A stretch of DNA of 25,055 nt from an uncultured Pelosinus sp. (GTDB taxonomy: Bacteria; Bacillota; Negativicutes; Sporomusales; Acetonemataceae), in contig UQPB01000044.1 in NCBI GenBank assembly GCA_900542835.1, forward strand, positions 1 to 25,055, read 5' to 3'. Position numbers and translations under genes: made by a program. Numbering within the stretch: the first letter of the stretch is position 1; every line of letters starts with the position of its first letter. The notes beneath the pieces were generated by a model, which was not told the DNA's origin, did no database searches, and worked only from the letters and a program-made list of their open reading frames with translations. Shown here piece by piece: positions 1 to 7,563 of the stretch.

Positions 1-10
1 CGCGAGTCCG

Positions 11-64
11 CCTAGTATCTGGGGCTTTCTGAACGGCCTGGTAATAAGGTTTTTCTACAAACTG
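11..64 (+). repeat. Left copy of a 54-bp repeat (inverted relative to the right end)
   Basis: This segment matches the reverse complement of 25002-25055 at 50 of 54 positions. The first 30 bases (11-40) are identical. The mismatches fall at 41-43 and 56. It lies two bases upstream of a terminator hairpin, as does the other copy. No ORF is associated with it. It is probably one copy of a multicopy intergenic repeat or a transposon end; the family is not identified. Confidence 0.85.
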
Positions 65-65
65 T

Positions 66-91
66 GAAACCGCCCTAAGGCGGTTTCTTTT
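66..91 (+). terminator. Intrinsic terminator, plus strand
   Basis: A perfect 9-bp stem (GAAACCGCC at 66-74, GGCGGTTTC at 79-87) with a 4-base loop is followed by TTTT at 88-91. Only the plus direction has a T-run, so it should stop transcription entering from a gene left of the window. The hairpin may also stop or slow transcripts leaving fni on the other strand. Confidence 0.75.
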
Positions 92-146
92 CCGGTTGCT
101 TCATATATGTGCTGCGAGAGCGCAGACTGATTTAAGCGGCAGTTCC

Positions 147-1220
147 CTAACGGGCTCTCATCGCCATTGACTGCACGTCTATGCCGCGATCCAGCAGCCA
201 GTGGCGGCTGAAGCCGGCAACCAGCAGCGGCACCGCCCGGAGTTCCTCCGGACGGGAGCAGCCGGTCAACAACAGCCAGCGGCGCAATCCGGCGAGAAAG
301 TCGTCCACCCAGGCAACGGCGGCATCAACACCGGCTGTCTGCACCAGCTGCAGCAACGGCGCCGCCACTGCCACCGCCCGGGCGCCAAGTGCCAGTGCTT
401 TAGCGGCGTCAAGGGAGCTGCGCACGCCGCCGGATACAATCAGCGAAACAGCAGCAGGCAGAACAGAAGCCGCCTCGGCCGCACTGATCGCCGCCGGAAT
501 TCCCCAGGCCAATTCAGCCGCGTCAAGCGATCGCTGGCCGCGGGCCGCTTCAATCGCCAGGAAGTTAGTGCCGCCGGCGCCGCCGATATCAACGGCAGCC
601 ACCCCCGCTTGCGCAAGCTGCGCCGCCTGCTCGCGGGCAATGCCGCAGCCGGTTTCCTTGACGATAACCGGTACGCCGGCATGCCGGACGATTTCGCCGA
701 TATTGGCGAGGTAGCCCGCAAAAGAGCGGTCGCCTTCCGGCATCAGCAGTTCCTGGGCCGGATTGAGATGGACCTGCAGGGCATCGGCCTTAATCATATC
801 CACGGCCTGCACGGCCTGGAGCGGCGTGGCGTGTGCGCCGACATTGGCGAACAGCACACCGCCGGGATTGACTTCCCTGACCACCGCGTATGAAGCGGCG
901 GCAGCCGGCTGGCGCAGCGCGGCGAACTGAGAGCCGACTGCCATGGCCGCGCCGGTGCGGCGGGCAACCTCAGCCAGCTTCGCATTCACGGCGGCAACGT
1001 CTGCCGTGCCGCCGGTAATGGCGTTGATCAGCAGCGGGTGCGCCAGCTGCACACCGGCCACAGCGGTTTCCAGCGCAACACTGTCAAGCGCCAGCTCCGG
1101 CAAACAGTTATGCAGCAGGTGAAAGTCGCCGAACCGGCTGTCGGCAGGGCCGTCCCCGAGCGCCAGCGCCTGCTCGATATGGTCGTGTTTTCGCGACTGC
1201 CGCAAACAGGACGCGTTCAT
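147..1220 (-). CDS. fni: Type 2 isopentenyl-diphosphate delta-isomerase (FMN-dependent)
   Basis: This 357-residue protein interconverts isopentenyl and dimethylallyl diphosphate in the cytoplasm, using reduced FMN. It has the family signature: an N-terminal RKHDHIEQAL segment (residues 10-19), an INAITGG loop (about 66-72), a VHLNPAQE segment near 150, a VIVKETGCG strand near 186-194, and Gly-rich phosphate-binding loops (DIGGAGGTNF near 213; SGGVRSS near 265-271). Length is normal for the family. The ATG shares one base with the TAA of the upstream ispH fusion (TAATG), so translation is probably coupled. The pairing is sensible: IspH makes both IPP and DMAPP, and this enzyme balances them. 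It is the last gene of its unit. Confidence 0.93.
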   Translation of the reverse strand: MNASCLRQSRKHDHIEQALALGDGPADSRFGDFHLLHNCLPELALDSVALETAVAGVQLAHPLLINAITGGTADVAAVNAKLAEVARRTGAAMAVGSQFAALRQPAAAASYAVVREVNPGGVLFANVGAHATPLQAVQAVDMIKADALQVHLNPAQELLMPEGDRSFAGYLANIGEIVRHAGVPVIVKETGCGIAREQAAQLAQAGVAAVDIGGAGGTNFLAIEAARGQRSLDAAELAWGIPAAISAAEAASVLPAAVSLIVSGGVRSSLDAAKALALGARAVAVAAPLLQLVQTAGVDAAVAWVDDFLAGLRRWLLLTGCSRPEELRAVPLLVAGFSRHWLLDRGIDVQSMAMRAR

Positions 1221-3175
1221 TATTTCTTAAACAGTTGGCCTAATTGGCTGAATTTATCGCCAAGCGTCACACCCAGACTGTGCTGCTGCTGCAGGTAGCC
1301 GGTATACTCGGCGCGTTCGGCGTCCTGCTGCGCCTGGGCAATGCTGAGTGAAATCCGTTTTTGCTTCGTATCCACACCAAGGACCTTAACCATTACTTCC
1401 TGGCCGGGCTTAACGGCCTCCTCGGCGCTGGCGACGCGATGGCCGGCCAGTTCGGATAAATGAACCAGACCTTCAACACCGTTGTTAATTTCAACGAAAG
1501 CGCCAAACTTAGCGGTTTTGGTGACACGGCCTTTAATAACCGCGCCTTCTTTGATCTCGGCGGCAGCGGCCAGCCAGGGATCGGGCTGTACCTGTTTCAG
1601 ACTCAGGCCGACTTTTCTGGCGGCGGGATCCAGCTTGACGATCATTGCTTCCACTTCATCGCCAACCTTCAGCACTTCCGACGGCGAATTAATCCGCTGC
1701 CAGGCCATATCAGAGATATGGATCAGAGCATCAATGCCACCGATATCGACGAACGCGCCGAATGAGGCCAGGCGGCGAACCACGCCGCGCACGATCTGTC
1801 CCTGCTCCAGGGAAGCCAAAACAGCCGCTTCTTTCTCTGCCTGTTCCGCTTCCAGCACCTGCCGGCGCGACAGCACCACCCGTTGTTTTTCCGGTTCCAG
1901 CTCGATCGGCAGGAATGTCAGTGTCTGACCGGCGAAACTGCTTAGATCCTCAACCCGGCGCAGATCGGCCTGGGAAGCGGGCACAAAGCCGCGGACGCCG
2001 AATACGGCTACCGACAGGCCGCCCTTGATCGCGGCGGTAACTTTGGCCTCAACCGGCTGCTTGGCTTCAAATGCCGCCTGCAGTTTGTCCCAGGCAACCA
2101 CTTTGTCAGCCTTCACCTTGGACAGCACCACACTGCCGTCAGCGCTGTCGGCGTCCAGCACCTGAACGTCAATCTCGTCGCCGACGCTGACAACGTCAGC
2201 CGCCTGCTCCGGCTGCGGATAGGCCAGTTCTTTCAATGCGATGACACCGTCGGATTTGTAGCCAATGTCAACAAAAGCCGCATCCTTCTGCACAGCGGTG
2301 ATTTTGCCTTTTACAATCATACCTGTCTCCAGCTTTACCGCTTCCTGATTTTCCATGTTCATTTCTTCCATTTTGTGATAAACCTCCTCTATAATCCAGT
2401 CCGGCGTGGATGCGCCGGCTGTTATACCAACCGTTTTTACGTCCGAGAACCATTCCGGCCGCAATTCGGCAGCGGTTTCAATGTGATAGGTTCGCGCGCC
2501 GGCCTGTTCGCAGACAGATGCGAGCCGGGCCGTATTGGCACTGTGCTTGCCGCCGACAATCACCATCGCGTCACATTCGGCGGCCAGTTCAACCGCCGCC
2601 AGCTGTCGTTGATCGGTGGCGGTACAGATCGTCCGCTCCACTGCCAGGTCAGCGGTTTTCTGCCGCAGCAATTCAATCAGATTGTCGAACAGACTGCGGG
2701 AAAACGTGGTTTGCACAACTACGCCGAGGCGTTCCATAAACGGCAGCGCCAGCACTTCGTCGGCAGTTTCCACCGCTATCGCGCCATCACCGGCCCAGGC
2801 TAGAATGCTTTTAACTTCGGGATGGTTTTTTTCTCCCAAAATAACAAGCTGCCGGCCGTCACGTTTCAGCGCCGCCGCCGCGGTCTGCGCTTTTCTTACA
2901 TGCGGGCAGGTCGCGTCAAGCAGCGTAAGCTCTCTGGCGCGAATAGCGTCATAGACGGCAGGGCCTTCGCCGTGCGAGCGGATAATGACTGCTTCCGACT
3001 GTACCGCGTCCAAATCGCCGGCTACGCCAATCCCCCGCTGGGCTAAGTAGTCCACTACCTGCTGGTTGTGAATAAGCGGGCCCAGGGTGACGGCGCCGCC
3101 ACTGCTGACAGCCAGTTCGACAGCCCGTTTTACGCCATAGCAAAAGCCCATATGGCGGGCCAAACGAATTTTCAA
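1220..3175 (-). CDS. ispH: IspH (HMB-PP reductase) fused to four-domain ribosomal protein S1-like region
   Basis: Residues 1-270 are 4-hydroxy-3-methylbut-2-enyl diphosphate reductase, the last step of the MEP isoprenoid pathway. The three 4Fe-4S cysteines are visible (C12, C90, C184), with ligand-pocket residues H36, H68 and E120 and the SAN motif at 212-214. Residues 281-615 hold four S1 RNA-binding domains (about 283-353, 372-438, 457-527, 542-613). Domains 3 and 4 are the most canonical (SFGAFVDI, KFGAFVEI); domain 2 is more divergent. Such ispH-rpsA fusions are known in Clostridia and Negativicutes. The start is TTG (3173-3175), eight bases after AGGAG. The 651-residue length fits the fusion. 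A strong internal ribosome-binding site lies at the domain junction. It is followed directly by fni. The fusion is intact. Confidence 0.93.
   Translation of the reverse strand: MKIRLARHMGFCYGVKRAVELAVSSGGAVTLGPLIHNQQVVDYLAQRGIGVAGDLDAVQSEAVIIRSHGEGPAVYDAIRARELTLLDATCPHVRKAQTAAAALKRDGRQLVILGEKNHPEVKSILAWAGDGAIAVETADEVLALPFMERLGVVVQTTFSRSLFDNLIELLRQKTADLAVERTICTATDQRQLAAVELAAECDAMVIVGGKHSANTARLASVCEQAGARTYHIETAAELRPEWFSDVKTVGITAGASTPDWIIEEVYHKMEEMNMENQEAVKLETGMIVKGKITAVQKDAAFVDIGYKSDGVIALKELAYPQPEQAADVVSVGDEIDVQVLDADSADGSVVLSKVKADKVVAWDKLQAAFEAKQPVEAKVTAAIKGGLSVAVFGVRGFVPASQADLRRVEDLSSFAGQTLTFLPIELEPEKQRVVLSRRQVLEAEQAEKEAAVLASLEQGQIVRGVVRRLASFGAFVDIGGIDALIHISDMAWQRINSPSEVLKVGDEVEAMIVKLDPAARKVGLSLKQVQPDPWLAAAAEIKEGAVIKGRVTKTAKFGAFVEINNGVEGLVHLSELAGHRVASAEEAVKPGQEVMVKVLGVDTKQKRISLSIAQAQQDAERAEYTGYLQQQHSLGVTLGDKFSQLGQLFKK
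2369..2389 (-). promoter_or_regulatory. Internal Shine-Dalgarno and ATG at the IspH/S1 junction
   Basis: On the minus strand GAGGAGGT (2389-2382) precedes an in-frame ATG (2371-2369, residue 269) by 10 bases. Two further in-frame ATGs follow at residues 272 and 274. Starting here would yield a free protein of about 383 residues made only of the four S1 domains. GAG-GAG-GTT also encodes Glu-Glu-Val, so the match may be partly due to coding constraint. Confidence 0.5.
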
Positions 3176-3218
3176 CCGTCTCTCTCCTTTCTGACAGAGC
3201 CATTGCGGTAACTCTTAT

Positions 3219-3227
3219 AGTATAGCA
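3219..3227 (-). promoter_or_regulatory. Extended -10 promoter for ispH-fni
   Basis: The minus strand reads TGCTATACT (3227-3219), an extended -10 element for the vegetative sigma factor. There is only a poor -35 match 17 bases upstream (TGTCAA). It lies about 44 bases upstream of the TTG start and just after the T-run of the cstA terminator. Confidence 0.6.
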
Positions 3228-3230
3228 CAA

Positions 3231-3267
3231 GAAAAACGCTATTGACAGGCAAGCTGGCAATAGCGTT
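3231..3267 (-). terminator. Intrinsic terminator of cstA
   Basis: A 10-bp perfect stem (AACGCTATTG at 3235-3244 pairing with CAATAGCGTT at 3258-3267) with a 13-base loop is followed on the minus strand by TTTTTC. It lies 45 bases after the cstA stop and directly abuts the ispH promoter. Confidence 0.8.
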
Positions 3268-3311
3268 AAAATTTTGCAGAGATTTTCCCGCATATGAAGC
3301 CGAAACTGCCG

Positions 3312-5024
3312 TCAGGCGTTAATCGACGGTCCGGCGGGCGGTGATTTTTTCAGCATAGCCGACGCAGTTTCCACCGCAACCATCACCGACAGCGCGATCA
3401 GCACCACCGAGACATAGGGAATCGCCGGATGGCCCTTGCCGAGGACCCAGCCGTCATATACGGCGATCGTCAGCGCCCAGTTGGACATCAGGAACATGAC
3501 GACAGCCGGAATAAAGGCGACCAGCCAGTATTTAGCGCTTTTGCCGGTTTTCAACAGCCAAACGGTGATACCGATCAGCGCCAGTGCCGCCAGCAACTGA
3601 TTGGAAGCGCCGAAGGTATTCCAGAACACGCGCCAGGCAGGGATGGGAATGCCTTTGGCATCGGTGATCGTATAGAAGATAAAGTATACCGGTACGCCGG
3701 CAGTCAGCAGAGTGCCGAAGAACTTGCCCAGCCAGTTGCGCCAGCCCGTCATTTCCTCAATGATATAACGGCCCAGCCGGGTGCATACGTCCAGGGTGTC
3801 ATAAACAAAGGTGGTAAAGGCCAGCAGCCCGAAGCTGATCCCGTATACGGCCGGGATACCGATCAGCTCCAGGAAGCTGCCGATGCCGGAAGCGTAAATG
3901 AAGTTAGGGGCCTTAGCCGCCAGCGGTGAATTTTGCGTAAGAATCATGACACAGGCTAACGATACAACGGCAACCAGTCCTTCCAGCAGCATGGCGCCGT
4001 AGCCGATGGGTTTGGCGTCAGAGTCCTTTTCCAGCTGTTTGCAGGTGGTGCCTGAGGAGACCAGCGCGTGAAAGCCGGAACAGGCGCCGCAGGCAATAGT
4101 AATAAACAGCAGTGGAAACATCGGGAACCAAAAGCCGTCGCTGCCCACCGGCTTGGTGAACGCGGGATATTGAACAGTGTAGCCGCCAAACATAACGCCG
4201 ATGGCGGCGGCAATCAAAGCCACATACAGGAAGTAGCCGCCAAGGGCGCCGCGCGGCTGCAGCAGTGCCCACATCGGCGCCATGGAAGCGACCAGACAGT
4301 AGAGCAGGATCAGAACGCCCCATACTTTCTGCTGCGTCGCGGCGCTTTCAATCGGCAATTGTACCGGAATCAGGCCGCCGGCCCAGATAGCCAGACCAAC
4401 CAGAGGCAGGAAAATCATGATCGCCTTGTTTTCCGACAGGCCGCCGTAGCGCATCATAAAGCCCATGATAACCGGCAGAATCAAGTAAAGAATAGACGAG
4501 GACGCAATGCCGCCGCCGGTTACCTTTTCGCCATTCTCCAGGGTAATCGTCCCCACAAACGAACTGGCGGTAATATCGGTAAAGGCGACAATAATATAAA
4601 CAAGCGTAATCCAGATAAAGGTCATAAATAACGTCCAGGCGCGCTGGCCGACATTCACACGGATTACTTCCGTGATGGAGCGGGCCTTATGGCGGACGGA
4701 AGCCACCAGTGAGCCCATGTCATGCAGACCGCCGATAAAGATGGAGCCGAGAATAACCCAAATCAGAGCCGGCGCCCAGCCAAACATGACACCGGCGATG
4801 ATCGGTCCGTTAATCGGCCCGGCAGCCGCGATGGCGGAAAAATGCTGCCCCAGCAGCATGCGCTTTGAAGCTGGTACATAGTCGCTGCCATCATTGATTT
4901 CCACGGCGGGAGTAATCAGGGAATTATCCAGACGGAACACCTTATTGGCCAGAAAGCTGCCGTAGCTGATATAGGCAAAGTAAAAGATTACCGCCGATCC
5001 CGCCACGATCCATAAAACATTCAC
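3312..5024 (-). CDS. cstA: CstA-family carbon starvation transporter
   Basis: This 570-residue polytopic inner-membrane protein belongs to the CstA family, whose members import pyruvate and have also been linked to peptide uptake. The N-terminus shows the family pattern: a first membrane helix, a YVPASKRMLLGQHFSAIA segment (residues 50-67) and AAGPINGPIIA (67-77), then IGGLHDMGSLVASVRH (97-112). About 14-16 hydrophobic segments follow. Length suits the shorter Gram-positive type. The GTG start (5022-5024) lies nine bases after AAGGAG. The gene is monocistronic, with its own terminator at 3231-3267. I found no convincing promoter between 5025 and 5140. No regulator or sensor kinase is adjacent, so control and substrate are open. 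Confidence 0.93.
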   Translation of the reverse strand: MNVLWIVAGSAVIFYFAYISYGSFLANKVFRLDNSLITPAVEINDGSDYVPASKRMLLGQHFSAIAAAGPINGPIIAGVMFGWAPALIWVILGSIFIGGLHDMGSLVASVRHKARSITEVIRVNVGQRAWTLFMTFIWITLVYIIVAFTDITASSFVGTITLENGEKVTGGGIASSSILYLILPVIMGFMMRYGGLSENKAIMIFLPLVGLAIWAGGLIPVQLPIESAATQQKVWGVLILLYCLVASMAPMWALLQPRGALGGYFLYVALIAAAIGVMFGGYTVQYPAFTKPVGSDGFWFPMFPLLFITIACGACSGFHALVSSGTTCKQLEKDSDAKPIGYGAMLLEGLVAVVSLACVMILTQNSPLAAKAPNFIYASGIGSFLELIGIPAVYGISFGLLAFTTFVYDTLDVCTRLGRYIIEEMTGWRNWLGKFFGTLLTAGVPVYFIFYTITDAKGIPIPAWRVFWNTFGASNQLLAALALIGITVWLLKTGKSAKYWLVAFIPAVVMFLMSNWALTIAVYDGWVLGKGHPAIPYVSVVLIALSVMVAVETASAMLKKSPPAGPSINA

Positions 5025-5138
5025 AACAGATCACTCCTTTTCCCCACTCACCCTATTAAGACTGACAAATCGCTGTTTTCATCCCTCCCGACAGCCCTGT
5101 TTCTTTATACGAAAAGCGTGAGGCGTTTGAGTGAATTG

Positions 5139-5147
5139 TGTTATAAT
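5139..5147 (+). promoter_or_regulatory. Extended -10 promoter for the small membrane protein
   Basis: TGTTATAAT (5139-5147) is a perfect extended -10 (TG, one base, TATAAT). The -35 at 17-bp spacing (TGAGGC) is poor, which extended -10 promoters tolerate. The predicted transcript starts near 5154, about 32 bases ahead of the gene. Confidence 0.65.
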
Positions 5148-5185
5148 AGGATTATTGCAATAATCGAAAATAAGGAGTGCATATC

Positions 5186-5575
5186 ATGGAAGATCGTGTC
5201 CCCTCGCGCAGACCGTCCTGGCTGGACCCCCGCCTCCCCTGGAAACTGCTGCTGATCCTGGCAATGCTGCTGCTATTCGCCATCGGCAATTTCGTCAACG
5301 CCCTGTCCTTGCTGCAGACAGGCCCCGCCGCCGTCGCCGGCTTCTACTTTGCCTCCGTTGTCCTGTACCTCCTGCCCGTTTATGGACTATACCGGCTTAA
5401 AGGCTGGGCACGGCTGCTGCAGATGTTCCTGTCGCTGAGCAATGTCATATCCGGCGGCGCGGCGATGCTCAGAGGCCAGTTGTTTGACGGAATGTTCAAT
5501 ATTGTCATCTACGGCCTGATCGCCATTTACCTGCTGAGCGACGAAGCGCGCGGCCTGTTCAAAAAAGCCGCCTGA
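5186..5575 (+). CDS. Small integral membrane protein of unknown function
   Basis: I do not recognise a named family. The 129-residue protein has a charged N-terminus (EDRVPSRRPS) and then three or four hydrophobic helices (about residues 17-40, 48-68, 74-95 and 103-119) and a short basic tail (LFKKAA). The pattern is reminiscent of DoxX-like or other small four-helix membrane proteins, but no signature settles it. The ATG at 5186 is preferred: AAGGAG at 5172-5177 lies eight bases upstream, whereas an in-frame GTG at 5177 overlaps that site. It is a single-gene unit, divergent from cstA and convergent with plsC. The 101-bp AT-rich stretch after it (5576-5676) shows no clear terminator. Confidence 0.75.
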   Translation: MEDRVPSRRPSWLDPRLPWKLLLILAMLLLFAIGNFVNALSLLQTGPAAVAGFYFASVVLYLLPVYGLYRLKGWARLLQMFLSLSNVISGGAAMLRGQLFDGMFNIVIYGLIAIYLLSDEARGLFKKAA

Positions 5576-5676
5576 TATTATATTTTCCGTATGTTCTGAC
5601 TATTTCGTCTTTTTATTTAAAATTCCTGCCGTTTATTTTATCACAGCATTGTTTTTTTACAATTTTTACAAAGTCA

Positions 5677-6279
5677 TTAATCGGATACGCTCTGTCCCAG
5701 CAGGCCGCCAATTGCCTGCATCATTGCGGCGCTTAGGCGGTCCAGGGCTTCTCTGTCGGTTTTTCCGGCCGCCGGATAGACAGGACTGCCGAAGGCAACA
5801 GTAAACTGCGGCAGCCGCCAGCTGCGGCCAATCGCGTTGGTGCCGGCGATAGCGACAGGGATCACCGGCACGCCGGCTTTGGCGGCAATCAGCGCCACCC
5901 CCGGCTCAGGACTGCCTAACAGGCCGTTTTTTGACCGGGTGCCTTCAGGAAAAATACCGATAAGCTGCCCCTGCTCCAGCAGCAACAGCGCCTTACGGAT
6001 AGCGACGCGATCAGCCGCGCCCCGCTGCACCGGAAAGGCGTTTAGTTTTTCAATCAGCCAGCCGAAAGCCGGATTGGAGAACAACTCTTTTTTGGCCATA
6101 AAATGAACCGGGCGCGACAAAGAGGCGCCCAGCACCGGCGGATCCAGCAGACTGATATGATTGGCGGCGATAATTGCGCCGCCGGTTTGCGGGATGTGTT
6201 CCAGCCCGGTTACCTTGAAGGAAAAAGCAGTCCGCAGCAGCGGCGGCAGCACGGCCTGCAGCGTGCCATACAACGTCAC
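5677..6279 (-). CDS. plsC: 1-acyl-sn-glycerol-3-phosphate acyltransferase (PlsC family)
   Basis: This 200-residue acyltransferase transfers an acyl chain to lysophosphatidic acid to make phosphatidic acid at the membrane. It shows the catalytic HX4D box (NHISLLDPP, about residues 40-48), the substrate-binding FPEGTRS motif (about 111-117) and a conserved VPVIPVAI strand near 138-145. The start is taken as GTG at 6277-6279: it overlaps the cmk stop as GTGA and sits eight bases after AAGAGG. An in-frame GTG three codons upstream (6288) touches that Shine-Dalgarno. The cmk-plsC pairing, often followed by ispH, recurs in Firmicutes. Which acyl donor it uses cannot be told. Confidence 0.92.
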   Translation of the reverse strand: MTLYGTLQAVLPPLLRTAFSFKVTGLEHIPQTGGAIIAANHISLLDPPVLGASLSRPVHFMAKKELFSNPAFGWLIEKLNAFPVQRGAADRVAIRKALLLLEQGQLIGIFPEGTRSKNGLLGSPEPGVALIAAKAGVPVIPVAIAGTNAIGRSWRLPQFTVAFGSPVYPAAGKTDREALDRLSAAMMQAIGGLLGQSVSD

Positions 6280-6950
6280 GGCCGGCACCTCTTTTCATGC
6301 ACCGCGACAATCTCCGCCACCGCCTGTTCGATTGTCAGATTGCTGGTATCGATGCTGACAGCGTCCTCCGCCTGCCGCAGCGGCGCGGTTTCCCGTTCGC
6401 AATCCATTTGATCGCGGTGGGCAATCTCCTGACGCAGCTGCGCCTGATCGGCCGCAAAACCGTTTCTTTGCAGTTCCAGACAGCGCCGGCGGGCCCGTTC
6501 GTCAATCGAAGCGGTCAGAAAAATTTTCACATCAGCATCCGGCAGCACGCAGGTGCCGATATCACGGCCATCCATAACGACGCCGCCGGCAGCGGCCATC
6601 TGACGCTGCTGCGTCAACAGCGCCGCACGCACGCCGGGAACAGCTGCCACGGCGGAAACGGAGCGTGAAACAGCCGGTGTCCGGATAGCGTCGGTGATAT
6701 CACAGCCGTCGGCGCTCACCTGCTGCCGGCCATCAACGTCAGCCAGCCGGATCGAGACGCTGCCGGCCAGTTCTGTCAGCGCCGCCGCATCGTCAATGCT
6801 GACGCCCTTTGCCTGCGCTGCCCAGGCGACCGCGCGATACATAGCGCCGGTATCAATATATAAATAGCCAAGTTTACGGGCAACCAGCCTGGCGACTGTA
6901 CTTTTACCGGCGCCAGCCGGACCGTCTATAGCGATAATATTTGCTTTCAT
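6276..6950 (-). CDS. cmk: Cytidylate kinase
   Basis: The 224-residue protein phosphorylates CMP and dCMP with ATP, feeding CTP and dCTP pools. The P-loop IDGPAGAGKSTVA lies at residues 7-19, the YIDTGAMYRAVAW segment at about 31-43, and VMDGRDIGTCVLPDADVK, typical of the family, near 125-142. A C-terminal SIDTSNLTIEQAV segment is also characteristic. The ATG at 6948-6950 follows GGGAGG by five bases; the reading frame is open 15 codons further upstream but without a ribosome-binding site. The TGA overlaps the plsC start, implying coupled translation. An 85-bp gap separates it from the gene upstream; I see no clear promoter there. Confidence 0.96.
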   Translation of the reverse strand: MKANIIAIDGPAGAGKSTVARLVARKLGYLYIDTGAMYRAVAWAAQAKGVSIDDAAALTELAGSVSIRLADVDGRQQVSADGCDITDAIRTPAVSRSVSAVAAVPGVRAALLTQQRQMAAAGGVVMDGRDIGTCVLPDADVKIFLTASIDERARRRCLELQRNGFAADQAQLRQEIAHRDQMDCERETAPLRQAEDAVSIDTSNLTIEQAVAEIVAVHEKRCRP

Positions 6951-7035
6951 AGTTCCTCCCCCAAAATGCGAAAATAGCGATCTTGCTAACGGCATAAAGT
7001 TCTCTGCCCTGCCGGCGACTTCCTACCTGCAGCCG

Positions 7036-7539
7036 TTATTTTAATTTCACCCTGCCGACAGCGAGGGTATCGCCGTCAGTTTCAAACTCAACGCCATGCA
7101 GCGGCAGCAGGATGCCGTCATCCGTTTCCACCCGGAACCGCACCGGATGCGGCCAGTTGCGGGCGTCAATTTCCAAATAATCCTGTTCGTAGACCATAAG
7201 CCGGACGGCACCGTTGCGAAAACTGCCGGCCTCGCGGTTATTGATAAGTACCGCAATATCGGGGCGGCTCTCCTCTGATACCACCCGCAGCAGCAATGAT
7301 CTTCCCAGCCGCAGCCGCTGCAGCGGTTCCAGCGCCGCCCGCACCGTCCCCGTCTCGCCGGGAGGCCGGATGGCCAACTGCTCGCCCTCCAGCTTATCGG
7401 TTTTGGAAATATAACCGCGAGTCCCGTCCACAAACAGGGCGGCTTGAGCGATAAGCAGCCCACCGACAAAAATGATGACCAGTCTCGGCAGCAGCTTATC
7501 AAGAAACCGTGTCAAATTATGATCGTCGCAGCCAATCAC
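7036..7539 (-). CDS. Membrane-anchored protein of unknown function
   Basis: I do not recognise this 167-residue protein. Residues 17-37 form one hydrophobic helix (LVIIFVGGLLIAQAALFVDG) after a short positively charged stretch, so the protein is probably N-in with its remaining 130 residues outside the cytoplasmic membrane. The outer part is rich in alternating hydrophobic strands (RLMVYEQDYLEIDA, VRFRVETDDGILLPL, DTLAVGRVKLK), suggesting a small beta domain. No cysteines occur outside residue 4. The GTG start at 7537-7539 follows AAGGA by about six bases. It lies 24 bases after the HI0933-type flavoprotein gene and so is probably co-transcribed with it and with cmk-plsC. Confidence 0.72.
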   Translation of the reverse strand: MIGCDDHNLTRFLDKLLPRLVIIFVGGLLIAQAALFVDGTRGYISKTDKLEGEQLAIRPPGETGTVRAALEPLQRLRLGRSLLLRVVSEESRPDIAVLINNREAGSFRNGAVRLMVYEQDYLEIDARNWPHPVRFRVETDDGILLPLHGVEFETDGDTLAVGRVKLK

Positions 7540-7563
7540 CGCTATCCTTCCCTTTATTCATAT

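Noticed and set aside
11..64. Repeat as a group II intron or CRISPR relic
   Set aside because: Only one copy per end, no spacer pattern, no reverse transcriptase, and the repeat lies before the terminator rather than after its T-run as group IIC introns do.
201..893. Plus-strand open frame of 230 codons opposite fni
   Set aside because: Lies wholly antisense to a well-recognised enzyme; the composition is that of a GC-rich shadow frame and no ribosome-binding site is evident.
3242..3267. Plus-strand TTGACA at 3242-3247 as a promoter
   Set aside because: It is part of the cstA terminator stem-loop; the only -10 candidate (TTAAAA at 18 bases) is poor and transcription would run antisense into cstA.
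4068..4631. Plus-strand open frame of 187 codons opposite cstA
   Set aside because: Antisense to a conserved transporter, Gln/Arg/Asn-rich composition typical of shadow frames.
5177..5185. GTG at 5177 as start of the small membrane protein
   Set aside because: It overlaps the AAGGAG Shine-Dalgarno; the ATG at 5186 has correct spacing.
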